Shown here piece after piece: positions 8,412 through 16,593 of a DNA stretch of 64,000 nt. Source of the stretch: an uncultured Roseibium sp. (GTDB lineage Bacteria; Pseudomonadota; Alphaproteobacteria; Rhizobiales; Stappiaceae); NCBI RefSeq assembly GCF_963669205.1, contig NZ_OY769915.1:718001-782000 (forward strand), read 5' to 3'. The first letter of the stretch is position 1. Each line of letters starts with the position of its first letter. Below the pieces are notes generated by a model. That model saw only the letters and a list, made by a program, of their open reading frames with translations, did not search any database and was not told the origin of the DNA. The translations under genes and the position numbers were made by a program.

Positions 8412-8429
8412 TTGAAATTGAGATTTCAA
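8412..8429. promoter_or_regulatory. perfect dyad upstream of lysR, probable operator
   Basis: TTGAAAT-TGAG-ATTTCAA is a perfect 7-bp inverted repeat. It ends 3 nt before the LysR start codon and lies about 85 nt from the divergent small gene. LysR proteins usually bind such sites in the divergent spacer and repress themselves. Confidence 0.55.
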
Positions 8430-8431
8430 AA

Positions 8432-9292
8432 ATGAAACAAAACATGGATTGGGAGGATCTGAGGCTCTTTCTCGCAGTCGCCAGGGCCGGCGGTCTTGCC
8501 GGTGCCGCCGAGCAGACGGGGGTGAGCGCCGCGACACTTGGCAGGCGTGTCGCGTCTCTTGAAAGAAGCCTGAACGTGAGGCTGGTGGAGCGCGAGGCGC
8601 GCGGGTATCAGCTGACATCCGCCGGCCGGGACCTGCTGGTTCGTCTGGAGGATATGGATGACGCCGCCCGCGCGATTTCGGCGTGGCGGGAAAGCGGCAG
8701 CACGAAAAGGCGGGTTCGCATCTCCGCAGGTGACTGGACCGCGCGTCTGCTCATGGACAATATCGGCGCTTTCTGGTCGCAGGATGACCCCTGGGTGCCG
8801 GAGTTTCTGGCCGATCCGCGCAGCCGGGACGTTGCCCGGCGGCAGATCGATATCGGCGTGAGAAGCCGGCGGCCGAAACAGGAATGGCTTGCCGGCAAAA
8901 AGATCGGAACCGTCAGATATGCCGTCTACCAGGCAGCATCGGTCAGGGCGGCGTCCGAGATTGGCTGGATCGGCGTCGTCGAGGATGAGGCCCATTTCCC
9001 GACCGGCAGTTGGATACGCGACCATCACGGTGAGGAAGTCACGATTACGGTGAACCGGGCCATGCATGCCCTGCCGTTGGTCCGGCAGGGCGCAGGGCGC
9101 ATGCTGTTGCCGATGTTCGTCGGCGAGGCGTTTGCCGACCTTGTGCGCCAGGGCGACCCGATCGCTGATCTTCAGACTGAAAGATGGCTCGTCATGCACC
9201 AGGACGAGCGGCATGAACCGGCGGTCCGCCAGGCTCTGTCCGCCCTGGGAAAGCTGTTGAAAACAGACCCGGTTCTGCGGTCCGAATTGTGA
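8432..9292 (+). CDS. LysR family transcriptional regulator
   Basis: 286-aa LysR-type regulator. The N-terminal winged helix-turn-helix spans residues ~5-65 (LRLFLAVARAGGLAGAAEQTGVSAATLGRRVASLE). The effector-binding domain is the rest, shorter than in many LysR proteins. The start may be the ATG at 8432 or 8444; neither has a clear ribosome site, and the operator-like dyad ends just upstream. The neighbouring small gene at 7987-8328 is divergent and is the natural candidate target. The ligand is unknown. Confidence 0.88.
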   Translation: MKQNMDWEDLRLFLAVARAGGLAGAAEQTGVSAATLGRRVASLERSLNVRLVEREARGYQLTSAGRDLLVRLEDMDDAARAISAWRESGSTKRRVRISAGDWTARLLMDNIGAFWSQDDPWVPEFLADPRSRDVARRQIDIGVRSRRPKQEWLAGKKIGTVRYAVYQAASVRAASEIGWIGVVEDEAHFPTGSWIRDHHGEEVTITVNRAMHALPLVRQGAGRMLLPMFVGEAFADLVRQGDPIADLQTERWLVMHQDERHEPAVRQALSALGKLLKTDPVLRSEL

Positions 9293-9338
9293 AAACCTGC
9301 CCGGCAAGCCCGCGAAAACGGCGGAAATGACCGCTCGC

Positions 9339-9367
9339 CTTGAATCAATTTTAACTAGGCTCCATAT
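9339..9367 (+). promoter_or_regulatory. heat-shock (sigma-32/RpoH-type) promoter
   Basis: CTTGAA is followed, after 15 nt, by CTCCATAT, a 7-of-8 match to the RpoH -10 CCCCATNT. It lies ~85 nt upstream of the Hsp20 gene, which is the class of gene this sigma factor controls. The leader between promoter and gene could hold an RNA thermometer. Confidence 0.65.
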
Positions 9368-9451
9368 TTACTGACGAATGGAGCCGGTTGGTTCCTGCCC
9401 GGATGCCTGATTGGGTCCGGGTGCAAGGTCGCTTCGACAAGGACTTTGAGG

Positions 9452-9880
9452 ATGTCACGCATGTCAGCGTTTTCCAGCCCGTTTATGCTCGGGTTCGACG
9501 ATATCGAACGTGTGCTCGATCGCGTTTCAAAAGCCGCCAATGACGGCTATCCGCCCTATAACATCGAACGTCTCCCGAAGGTCGAGGGCCGTAGCGATGT
9601 CATTCGCATCACGCTTGCGGTCGCCGGCTTCACCCGGGAGCAGCTTGATGTTTCGGTGGAAGAAAGCCAGTTGGTCATTCGCGGCAGGCAGGTCGACGAC
9701 AAGTCTCGCGAATATCTGCATCGCGGCATTGCCGCGCGGCAGTTTCAGCGGGCGTTCGTTTTGGCCGAAGGCATCGAGATCCTGGGTGCTGACCTGAAAG
9801 ATGGCCTTTTGTCCATCGACCTGGCGCGTCCCGAACCGGAACGCGTTATAAGAAAAATAGAAATCTCCAGCGGCGAATAG
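9452..9880 (+). CDS. small heat-shock protein, Hsp20/IbpA family
   Basis: 142-aa ATP-independent chaperone that holds unfolding proteins. The alpha-crystallin domain runs from about residue 38 to 130. It starts at YPPYNIE and includes the ITLAVAGF strand, the EESQLVIRG strand and the family's LxxGxLxIxLxR-like DLKDGLLSIDLARPEPE stretch. The N-terminus is the short IbpA type (SSPFMLGFDDIERVLDRV). The ATG at 9452 has AAGGA at 8 nt; the ATG at 9461 is an alternative. It sits behind an RpoH-type promoter, and a DUF1150 gene follows 33 nt later, the usual rhizobial pairing. Confidence 0.93.
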   Translation: MSRMSAFSSPFMLGFDDIERVLDRVSKAANDGYPPYNIERLPKVEGRSDVIRITLAVAGFTREQLDVSVEESQLVIRGRQVDDKSREYLHRGIAARQFQRAFVLAEGIEILGADLKDGLLSIDLARPEPERVIRKIEISSGE

Positions 9881-9913
9881 ACCCTCGTCGGCAAAAAGAA
9901 CGGAGAAAGACTG

Positions 9914-10198
9914 ATGCACGATCCCAATAGCCCGGACTGGGCAGACCAGACCATTTTGTCCGAATTCATGTCTGCGGACGAATTGACCGAACTTGGTACG
10001 GGCGATGTTGCCTACATCAAGCCGATCAAGGCCGGAGACCTGAAGGAGATGTTTCCGGACGTCCCGCCCTTGCACGACAACGTGACGCTCTACGCGCTGC
10101 AGAATGCGGACGGCACGCCGATCCTGCTTGCCGACAGCCGCGAAGCAGCCGTTGCAAACGCCTTCGAGGCGGAGCTGGAAATGGCGTCGCTACACTGA
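9914..10198 (+). CDS. DUF1150 family protein
   Basis: 94-aa protein of the DUF1150 family, which in Rhizobiales commonly follows the small heat-shock gene. Characteristic parts are the acidic N-terminus, the LGTGDVAYIKPI segment and the C-terminal LYALQNADGTPILLADSREAAVANAFE. That last stretch resembles a conserved strand-turn-helix in which helix AVANAFE is near invariant. Molecular function is unknown. Shared transcription with hsp20 suggests a heat-shock-linked role. A terminator follows. Confidence 0.85.
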   Translation: MHDPNSPDWADQTILSEFMSADELTELGTGDVAYIKPIKAGDLKEMFPDVPPLHDNVTLYALQNADGTPILLADSREAAVANAFEAELEMASLH

Positions 10199-10273
10199 GC
10201 GCACGCCGTATCGGTGAGCTGATATCCGCGTTCAGCGCAGCGGAAAGCGCCATGTGGCGGCCATAGGAGACAA

Positions 10274-10305
10274 GACGCGGCTCCGGCGGGGCCGCGTTTG
10301 CTTTT
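10274..10305. terminator. terminator between convergent DUF1150 and CBS genes
   Basis: ACGCGGC and GCCGCGT form a 7-bp stem with a GC-rich loop, followed by TTGCTTTT. It lies between the end of the DUF1150 gene and the end of the opposing CBS gene and could serve both. Confidence 0.6.
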
Positions 10306-10307
10306 GG

Positions 10308-10829
10308 TCAGCCGACGATAAGCTGTTTCAGCTGCAGCGACTCGTATTCAAGTTCGGTAAGACGGTAGTTCACGACGTCGCCGATCGTGACCATGCCGAC
10401 GACAGCACCGTTTTCGACGACGGGCATGTGGCGGAACCGTCCTTCCGTCATCTTGCGCAACAGCGAAATCAGCGGATCATCCGGCCCGCAGACCTCCACG
10501 TCGCGTGTCATGATGTCCCCGACCGTCTGCTTGAGCGTTTCCCCCGGGGTCTCCGCGAGCCTGCGCACGATGTCCCTCTCCGACAGGATGCCCTGGAGTT
10601 CACCGGCTGCATCCTTGACGATCAGCGCGCCGATCCGCTTGTCCCGCAGCATTTCGGCCGCTTCCAGGAGCGTGTTCTGGGGGCGGAGGGCGAAAACCTC
10701 CTGCCCCTTCGAGGCGAGGATCTTGCGCACGGACGCCGCCTCGTTCGTCGTGTTGGTTTGCGAGGACTGGCTGTGGGTTGTCGCTTGCATCTTGTCTTTA
10801 CGGCTCGGGGCCTGATAAGAGCTTGGCAT
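10308..10829 (-). CDS. CBS-domain protein
   Basis: 173-aa cytoplasmic protein made of a low-complexity Ser/Thr/Gln N-terminus (residues 1-35) and two CBS motifs forming one Bateman module (residues ~36-155). Recognisable parts are DKRIGALIVKD-GELQGILSERDIVRRL in the first repeat, and MTEGRFRHMPVVENGAVVGMVTIGDVV in the second. Such stand-alone modules bind adenine nucleotides and modulate partner proteins; the partner here is unknown. AAGGGAG at 8 nt supports the ATG at 10829. Confidence 0.9.
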   Translation of the reverse strand: MPSSYQAPSRKDKMQATTHSQSSQTNTTNEAASVRKILASKGQEVFALRPQNTLLEAAEMLRDKRIGALIVKDAAGELQGILSERDIVRRLAETPGETLKQTVGDIMTRDVEVCGPDDPLISLLRKMTEGRFRHMPVVENGAVVGMVTIGDVVNYRLTELEYESLQLKQLIVG

Positions 10830-10912
10830 GATTTTGGCTCCCTTCTGTCTGTCCCTCTGCGGACTTGACGATCAGCTTAGCCGAAACATGCCTGTTTAAG
10901 GAACTCTTCAAA

Positions 10913-11098
10913 TTGGAAGATTTGATACTCTCCCCGTTTGTTGCCACAAGCCTGTTCGTTCTGGCCTGTTTCGCCGGCTTTCAGTACCGGCGTGTCTGGG
11001 TCAACGAGGGACCGAGATGGAAACTCTGGCTTTTCGGGGTGCTCGCGGGCGTTTGCCTGGCCGTCGTGGCGTTCATACCGGTTGCGGCAAACAGCTGA
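10913..11098 (+). CDS. small two-helix membrane protein
   Basis: 61-aa protein that I do not recognise, with two hydrophobic helices (FVATSLFVLACFAGF and LWLFGVLAGVCLAVVAFIP) joined by a basic loop (QYRRVWVNEGPRWK). The TTG at 10913 is preceded by AAGGA at 10 nt; the frame is open back to 10865 without a better start. It is divergent from the CBS gene and converges on nqrM. Loop composition and topology look like a real inner-membrane protein, but there is no functional clue. Confidence 0.5.
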   Translation: MEDLILSPFVATSLFVLACFAGFQYRRVWVNEGPRWKLWLFGVLAGVCLAVVAFIPVAANS

Positions 11099-11114
11099 TC
11101 CGGGCGGCCGGATC

Positions 11115-11345
11115 TCAGCCTTCCATCTGCGCGCGCATTTTCCGCGCCCGCGGGCAGGACGCAAGGCGGTCGCGCAAGGGGCTGTCCGGATCGATTTCCT
11201 TTTTGCAGACCAGGCAGTGATCCGCATCCGCGATCGCGTTCAGGCCACCGCAGCTTCCCTTGATGGTCCGTCCGGAAAAGATCACGCCGATGGCCATGCC
11301 GACAACGACGACAAGCAGAAGCGCAAATGCCAGAACGAAGGTCAT
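11115..11345 (-). CDS. nqrM: Na+-NQR maturation factor NqrM
   Basis: 76-aa membrane-anchored protein required to assemble Na+-translocating NADH:quinone reductase, thought to deliver iron to the Cys4 site between NqrD and NqrE. It has one N-terminal membrane helix (residues 3-23), then the diagnostic GRTIKGSCGGL and HCLVCKKEID motifs. The four conserved cysteines are at 32, 44, 47 and 64. It lies 24 nt after apbE on the same strand, so the two maturation genes form a unit divergent from nqrABCDEF. Confidence 0.93.
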   Translation of the reverse strand: MTFVLAFALLLVVVVGMAIGVIFSGRTIKGSCGGLNAIADADHCLVCKKEIDPDSPLRDRLASCPRARKMRAQMEG

Positions 11346-11369
11346 CAGGATCTCAACCCGGTTGTCTTA

Positions 11370-12404
11370 TCAGGCCTGTAGCGCCTTGAAGCGATTGCTT
11401 GTTGCCGTCACGAAGCCGCTGTTCGGCGCGTCCGATTTCCGATCGATGAACATTACCGCCAGATCGCGCTGGTTGGCAATCTCAAGCCCGCGTTCCGTAC
11501 CTGCGGCGAGAAGAGCGGTCGACCAGGCGTCCGCCATCATCGTGTTTTCCGCCAGAACCGTCACGGACGCCGTCTTGTGCGTGATCGGCCGGCCGGTATG
11601 GGCATCGATGATATGCGAAAAGCGCTTGCCGTCCTGCTCGAAATAGTTCCGGTAGTCGCCGGACGTGGCCATGCCGAGATTGGACACGCTGGCGACCTGG
11701 AAGGTCTGGCGTGACAGCGCATTCGGCGATTCAATGCCGATCTGCCATTCCATACCGTCCGCATTGCGACCGGAGACGTAGATGTCTCCGCCGATCTCGA
11801 CCATGAAATCCGTAAGACCGAAAGACCTGACCACCTCTGCGATCTGGTCGACGCCGTAGCCCTTGCCGACCGAGGGCACGTAGATCTGTGTGTCCGGACG
11901 TGTCTTGCGCAGGGTCGTGCCCTGGACGGCCAGTCCATCCGTCTGGCCTGCCGAGCCTTTGGCGGCTGCAAGAACAAGCGTGTCGGGTTCGGCGTGGATG
12001 CCCGGCTTGGTGGCGCCGAAGCCCCAGGCCTCGATCACCGGACCGAGCGTGATGTCGAATTGCCCGTCGCTGGCGTGATTGACGTCCTTGGACGCCAGAA
12101 CCACCTTGGCAAGGCCTTCCGACACCTGCATCGGGTCGGTGGAGTTCAACGTGTTGAAACGGGAAACTTCCGAAGCCGGGTCCCAGTTGGACAGCTGCGC
12201 ATTCACACTTGCGAGGCTTTTTCCGATCGCCTTTTGCAGGGCGGCCTTGTCAACCTGCCGGTCATGATCGACGGCCGTTACCGAATAGCCTGTTCCCATC
12301 GTGGAACCGGAAAGTTCCAGAATATCCGCTCCGCCCTTGCAGGCGGCCAAGGACAGCGACATCAGGATGAAGCTGCGCCGGGAAAATAAGATATCAGTGG
12401 GCAC
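11370..12404 (-). CDS. apbE: FAD:protein FMN transferase ApbE (lipoprotein)
   Basis: Periplasmic, Mg2+-dependent enzyme that attaches FMN to threonines of NqrB and NqrC. From the GTG at 12404 (GGAGA at 8 nt) it is 344 aa, with a lipoprotein signal whose lipobox is LAAC (Cys22). ApbE hallmarks are STMGTGY near the mature N-terminus, EIGGDIYVSG, the HIIDAHTGRP strand and the metal-binding DAWSTAL. The reading frame extends to 12509 but that start breaks the signal peptide. It is transcribed away from nqrA and is followed by nqrM. Confidence 0.93.
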   Translation of the reverse strand: MPTDILFSRRSFILMSLSLAACKGGADILELSGSTMGTGYSVTAVDHDRQVDKAALQKAIGKSLASVNAQLSNWDPASEVSRFNTLNSTDPMQVSEGLAKVVLASKDVNHASDGQFDITLGPVIEAWGFGATKPGIHAEPDTLVLAAAKGSAGQTDGLAVQGTTLRKTRPDTQIYVPSVGKGYGVDQIAEVVRSFGLTDFMVEIGGDIYVSGRNADGMEWQIGIESPNALSRQTFQVASVSNLGMATSGDYRNYFEQDGKRFSHIIDAHTGRPITHKTASVTVLAENTMMADAWSTALLAAGTERGLEIANQRDLAVMFIDRKSDAPNSGFVTATSNRFKALQA

Positions 12405-12519
12405 GGTACCAGTCTCCGGTAGATCATGAGCGACATGTGTCGCATGTCCACTCGCGCTTTTCATTGGTTTTGCCGGCCAATTCAACCAAAAAATTTTGTC
12501 CACAGGCAAATTAGTTCTT

Positions 12520-12548
12520 TTGACCGAGGCAAAAACATAGCATATGCG
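12520..12548 (+). promoter_or_regulatory. possible sigma-70-type promoter of nqrABCDEF
   Basis: TTGACC is followed after 17 nt by TATGCG, about 30 nt before the nqrA start, in an AT-rich stretch of the apbE/nqrA divergent spacer. The -35 match is good and the -10 match poor, so this is tentative. Confidence 0.3.
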
Positions 12549-12576
12549 GGGCTAGAATTTTCTGGAGGCCGGGTGC

Positions 12577-13920
12577 GTGCAAAGCTTCAAGCTCAAAAAA
12601 GGTCTGGATCTGCCGATAACGGGCGCGCCCGTTCAAGAGATCAGCGACGGGCCCAAGACCAACTCCGCTGCGGTTCTGGCGGAAGACTATATCGGCCTGA
12701 AGCCGCGTCTGCTTGTTGGCGAAGGCGACACGGTCGGCGTCGGAACGCCCCTGTTCTTCCATAAAGATATGCCCGACGTGATGATCGTGTCGCCCGTCGC
12801 TGGCCGCGTCAGAGCGATCAATCGCGGCGCGCGGCGCGTCTTGATCAGCGTGGTGATCGACATCGACGACAGTGCGGCCGACCCGGTCGATTTCTCCGGT
12901 GTCGGCGATCTGGGTGAAGCGTCCGGTCTCGTTGAGCGGCTCTGCGCTTCCGGTCTCTGGACCTCCTTCCGCACCCGTCCCTATTCGAAGGTACCGGACC
13001 CGGCGACCCGGCCGGCGGCGTTGTTCGTGACCGCGACCGACACCGAACCGCTGGCCGCCGACCCTGCCATTATCATCGGAGAAAACGGGGCCGCGTTCGA
13101 AAAGGGGCTCGAGGCAATCAGGTCCTTGAGCGACGGAAAGACCTATCTTTGCTGCGAAACGGGGGCCGAGATCCCCGGCCTGACCATGTCCGGTGTCGAA
13201 GTCGCCGGGTTTTCCGGACCGCATCCGGCGGGGCTCGCCGGAACGCACATCCATTTCCTGGATGCGCCGAGCGCTGAAAAGACGATCTGGAGCATCGGCT
13301 ATCAGGACGTCATCGCGATCGGGAAGCTGCTCGAGACGGGGCAATTCGATCCGAACCGCGTGATTGCCCTGTCCGGCCCGCGCTGCGCCAGGCCGAGGCT
13401 GGTGCGGACGATTGCCGGTGCATCGATGGAAGAACTGGCAGACGGCGAGATCACCGGCGACGAACCCGTGCGGCTTATTTCCGGATCGGTGCTGAGCGGA
13501 CGTCTGGGCGAGGGACCGAGCGCCTATCTCGGACGCTACGCAAGGCAAATGACCGTCATCGAGGAAGATCACAAGCAGATCCCGATGGGCTGGATCCTGC
13601 CGATGCCGTCCAAATACGCCTTTCAGCCCGTGTTGGGCTCCGCGTTTTCAAAGAAACTCTATGCGCTGACATCGAACCTGAACGGCGGCCGCCGGGCGAT
13701 GGTTCCGCTCGGGACGTTCGAGGAACTGATGCCGCAGGATTACCTGCCGACCCAGCTCCTGCGCGCGCTCCTGGTCATGGACACCGACCAGGCGCAGGCG
13801 CTTGGTGCACTGGAACTGGACGAGGAAGATCTCGGACTGGTAGGCTTTGCCTGCCCCGCGAAATATGAATATGGCATTGCGCTCCGTGATTGCCTGTCGA
13901 AGATCGAAAAAGAGGGCTAG
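12577..13920 (+). CDS. nqrA: Na+-translocating NADH:quinone reductase subunit A
   Basis: 447-aa peripheral cytoplasmic subunit of Na+-NQR, which couples NADH oxidation and ubiquinone reduction to Na+ export. Full length for the family. It opens with the typical FKLKKGLDLPITGAP and continues with the RnfC-like SPVAGRVRAINRGARR motif. Later come the G-Q-DVIAIGKL region, the PMPSKYAFQPVLG stretch and a C-terminal FACPAKYEYG. The GTG start at 12577 has GGAGG at 8 nt. It is the first gene of nqrABCDEF; nqrB follows 3 nt after its stop. Confidence 0.96.
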   Translation: MQSFKLKKGLDLPITGAPVQEISDGPKTNSAAVLAEDYIGLKPRLLVGEGDTVGVGTPLFFHKDMPDVMIVSPVAGRVRAINRGARRVLISVVIDIDDSAADPVDFSGVGDLGEASGLVERLCASGLWTSFRTRPYSKVPDPATRPAALFVTATDTEPLAADPAIIIGENGAAFEKGLEAIRSLSDGKTYLCCETGAEIPGLTMSGVEVAGFSGPHPAGLAGTHIHFLDAPSAEKTIWSIGYQDVIAIGKLLETGQFDPNRVIALSGPRCARPRLVRTIAGASMEELADGEITGDEPVRLISGSVLSGRLGEGPSAYLGRYARQMTVIEEDHKQIPMGWILPMPSKYAFQPVLGSAFSKKLYALTSNLNGGRRAMVPLGTFEELMPQDYLPTQLLRALLVMDTDQAQALGALELDEEDLGLVGFACPAKYEYGIALRDCLSKIEKEG

Positions 13921-13923
13921 GTT

Positions 13924-15123
13924 TTGGGTCTGCGCAGCTTCTTTGACCGCATTGAGCCGCTTTTCGTAAAGGGCGGAAAATACGAGAAACTCTTCCCTGT
14001 CTACGAGATGGTGGAAAGCTTCCTTTATACGCCGCGGACCGTCACCACCGCGGCGCCGCACGCGCGATCCTACATCGACATGAAGCGCATCATGACCTAC
14101 GTGGTCATTGCGACGATCCCCTGCATTCTGGTGGGGCTCTACAATATCGGCTTCCAGGCAAACCACGCGATCGCGACCTATGGCGCGTCCGGATGGCGTG
14201 CCTGGATCATCGAAGCGCTGGGGATCGGGTTCAATCCGGCCAATCCGTTTGCGAATTTCGTGCACGGTCTGCTCTATTTCCTGCCCATTTACATCACCAC
14301 GCTGGTCGCCGGCGGCATTTGTGAAGTGGTCTTCGCGACCGTGCGCGGCCATGAGGTCAACGAAGGTTTTCTCGTGACCTCGATGCTTTATGCGCTGATC
14401 CTGCCGCCGACCGCGCCGCTCTGGCAGGTTGCCCTCGGGATCGTGTTCGGCGTCGTCATCGGCAAGGAAGTCTTCGGCGGAACCGGCAAGAACTTCCTCA
14501 ACCCGGCGCTCACCGGCCGTGCGTTCCTCTATTTCGCCTATCCTGCGCAGATGTCGGGCGACACCATCTGGACGCCGGTTGACGGGTTTTCCGGCGCGAC
14601 GGCGCTGTCCGTCTCCGCATCGGACGGCTACGCCCAACTGGCCGCGCACGGCATGACCTGGATGGATTCCTTCCTCGGCATCATCCAGGGCAGCATCGGC
14701 GAAACCTCGACCCTTGCCTGCCTGATCGGCCTCGCCTTCCTGCTTGTGACCAAGATCGCCAACTGGCGCCTTGTCGTCGGCTGCCTTGCGGGCATGATCG
14801 CGTTTTCCACGCTGCTCAACCTGATCGGCTCGGATACCAACCCGATGTTCGCCATGCCCTGGTACTGGCATCTGGTTGTCGGCGGATACGCCTTCGGCCT
14901 CGCCTTCATGGTCACCGAACCGGTCTCCGCGTCCCACACCAACATGGGGCGGTACATATACGGCGCCTTGATCGGTTTCATGGTCGTCATGATCCGGGTG
15001 ATCAACCCGGCGTTCCCGGAGGGCATGATGCTGGCGATCCTGTTCGGCAACGTGTTCGCACCGCTGATCGACTATTTCGTCGTGCAGGCCAACATCAAAC
15101 GCAGGGCGAAGCGAAATGCCTGA
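13924..15123 (+). CDS. nqrB: Na+-translocating NADH:quinone reductase subunit B
   Basis: 399-aa integral membrane subunit with about ten helices, carrying covalent FMN and riboflavin in the sodium channel core. The flavinylation motif SGAT is present, with the acceptor Thr226. Other family blocks are GLYNIGFQANHA, GKEVFGGTGKNFLNPALTGRAFLYFAYP and SHTNMGRYIYG. It starts with TTG at 13924, supported by AGGGCTAGG upstream and by family length. It overlaps nqrC by 8 nt. Confidence 0.96.
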   Translation: MGLRSFFDRIEPLFVKGGKYEKLFPVYEMVESFLYTPRTVTTAAPHARSYIDMKRIMTYVVIATIPCILVGLYNIGFQANHAIATYGASGWRAWIIEALGIGFNPANPFANFVHGLLYFLPIYITTLVAGGICEVVFATVRGHEVNEGFLVTSMLYALILPPTAPLWQVALGIVFGVVIGKEVFGGTGKNFLNPALTGRAFLYFAYPAQMSGDTIWTPVDGFSGATALSVSASDGYAQLAAHGMTWMDSFLGIIQGSIGETSTLACLIGLAFLLVTKIANWRLVVGCLAGMIAFSTLLNLIGSDTNPMFAMPWYWHLVVGGYAFGLAFMVTEPVSASHTNMGRYIYGALIGFMVVMIRVINPAFPEGMMLAILFGNVFAPLIDYFVVQANIKRRAKRNA

Positions 15124-15940
15124 AGACACCGGACAGAACGAAAACAGCCAGAAGAAGGGCTTCGTGCGGCGGTTTCTCGACTTGCCGGCAGACTCCGTCC
15201 CCAAGACGGTATTCGTGGCCGTATCGCTGTGCCTGGTCGCGTCCATGATCGTGTCGGCGGCCGCCGTCTCCCTGCGTCCGCTCCAGGCAGTGAATGCGCT
15301 GAAGGACAAGCAGATCAACATTCTGCAGGTCGCCGGCCGCTATGAACCCGGCACCGATGTTGCAGAAGCGTTCAAGGTCTTCGAACCGCATGTCCTTGAA
15401 CTGGCGACCGGCGAGTTCGCGGATGCATTCGACCCGGCGACCTTCGACGACCTTGCCGCTGCCAGCGATCCGGAAACGTCCATCGCCCTGGAGAACGATC
15501 CGGCATCGATCGGCCGCCAGTCAAAGTTCGTCACGGTCTATCTCCTGCGCAAGGACGACGGCAGCCTGGACAAGGTGATCCTGCCGCTGCACGGCTATGG
15601 CCTCTGGTCGACGCTGTACGGGTTCATTTCGCTCGAGGCGAACGGCAACGACATCTACGGATTGCAGTTCTACCAGCACGCGGAAACGCCCGGGCTGGGG
15701 GCGGAAGTCGACAATCCGCGCTGGAAGGCCCTTTGGAACGGCAAGAAGCTCGCCGACGACAGCGGCAATCTGCTGATAACCGTAGCCAAGACAGCCCCGC
15801 CGCAGGGGGAAGAATATCATGTGGACGCGCTGGCAGGCGCAACGCTAACCTCGGTCGGCGTTGATAACCTCGTGCGTTTCTGGATGGGCGAGGCGGGCTA
15901 TGCGCCCTTCCTGGCCAAACTGCAAGCAGGAGAGATCTGA
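15116..15940 (+). CDS. nqrC: Na+-translocating NADH:quinone reductase subunit C
   Basis: 274-aa subunit with one N-terminal membrane helix (about residues 25-47) and a periplasmic FMN-binding domain. The flavinylation site is AGATLTS with the acceptor Thr243, the likely substrate of the ApbE encoded divergently. The GLWSTLYGFISLEANG and ETPGLGAEVDNP blocks are typical of NqrC. The ATG at 15116 overlaps the end of nqrB, and its stop overlaps the nqrD start (TGATG). Confidence 0.96.
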   Translation: MPEDTGQNENSQKKGFVRRFLDLPADSVPKTVFVAVSLCLVASMIVSAAAVSLRPLQAVNALKDKQINILQVAGRYEPGTDVAEAFKVFEPHVLELATGEFADAFDPATFDDLAAASDPETSIALENDPASIGRQSKFVTVYLLRKDDGSLDKVILPLHGYGLWSTLYGFISLEANGNDIYGLQFYQHAETPGLGAEVDNPRWKALWNGKKLADDSGNLLITVAKTAPPQGEEYHVDALAGATLTSVGVDNLVRFWMGEAGYAPFLAKLQAGEI

Positions 15941-16593
15941 TGGCGCAGACCAGAAGACAGATGCTGATCGATCCACTGGTCGACAACAATCCCATCACGC
16001 TGCAGGTTCTCGGGATCTGTTCTGCCCTGGCCGTGACCTCGTCGCTTCAGGTCTCGCTGGTGATGGCGATCGCGGTGACCCTGGTGACCGGTTTCTCATC
16101 GATGTTCATCTCGATGTTGCGCAATCACATCCCGGGCTCGATCCGGATCATCGTGCAAATGGTGATCATCGCGTCTCTCGTCATCATCGTGGACCAGGTC
16201 CTGAAAGCCTATGCCTACGAGATTTCGAAGACCCTGTCGGTCTTCGTCGGCCTGATCATCACAAACTGCATCGTCATGGGCCGGGCGGAAGCCTTCGCCA
16301 TGAAGAACCCGCCGGCCGCCTCCTTCATCGACGGCGTCGGCAACGGTCTGGGATACGGCCTGATCCTGATGCTGGTCGGTTTCATCCGTGAGCTCTTCGG
16401 GGCAGGCAGCCTTTTCGGGTTCAACATCCTGCAGACCGTGAACAACGGCGGCTGGTATGTTCCCAACGGCATGCTGCTGCTGCCGCCGTCGGCCTTCTTC
16501 ATCATCGGGCTGCTGATCTGGGCGTTCCGGACCTGGAAGCCTGAACAGGTTGAGGAACCCGAATACAAGATCCAGGTGGTGGACGCGCACTGA
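15940..16593 (+). CDS. nqrD: Na+-translocating NADH:quinone reductase subunit D
   Basis: 217-aa integral membrane subunit with six helices, paired with NqrE around the membrane iron site. Family blocks seen include DNNPITLQVLGICSALAVT, the amphipathic RNHIPGSIRIIVQM loop, the TNCIVMGRAEAFA segment carrying the iron-ligand cysteine, and the GNGLGYG loop. Its start codon shares a base with the nqrC stop and its end with the nqrE start, so translation is coupled. Confidence 0.96.
   Translation: MAQTRRQMLIDPLVDNNPITLQVLGICSALAVTSSLQVSLVMAIAVTLVTGFSSMFISMLRNHIPGSIRIIVQMVIIASLVIIVDQVLKAYAYEISKTLSVFVGLIITNCIVMGRAEAFAMKNPPAASFIDGVGNGLGYGLILMLVGFIRELFGAGSLFGFNILQTVNNGGWYVPNGMLLLPPSAFFIIGLLIWAFRTWKPEQVEEPEYKIQVVDAH

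Noticed and set aside
13648..15321. 557-codon frame antisense to nqrA/B/C
   Set aside because: Covers three well-conserved nqr genes in the opposite direction and has no recognisable domain.
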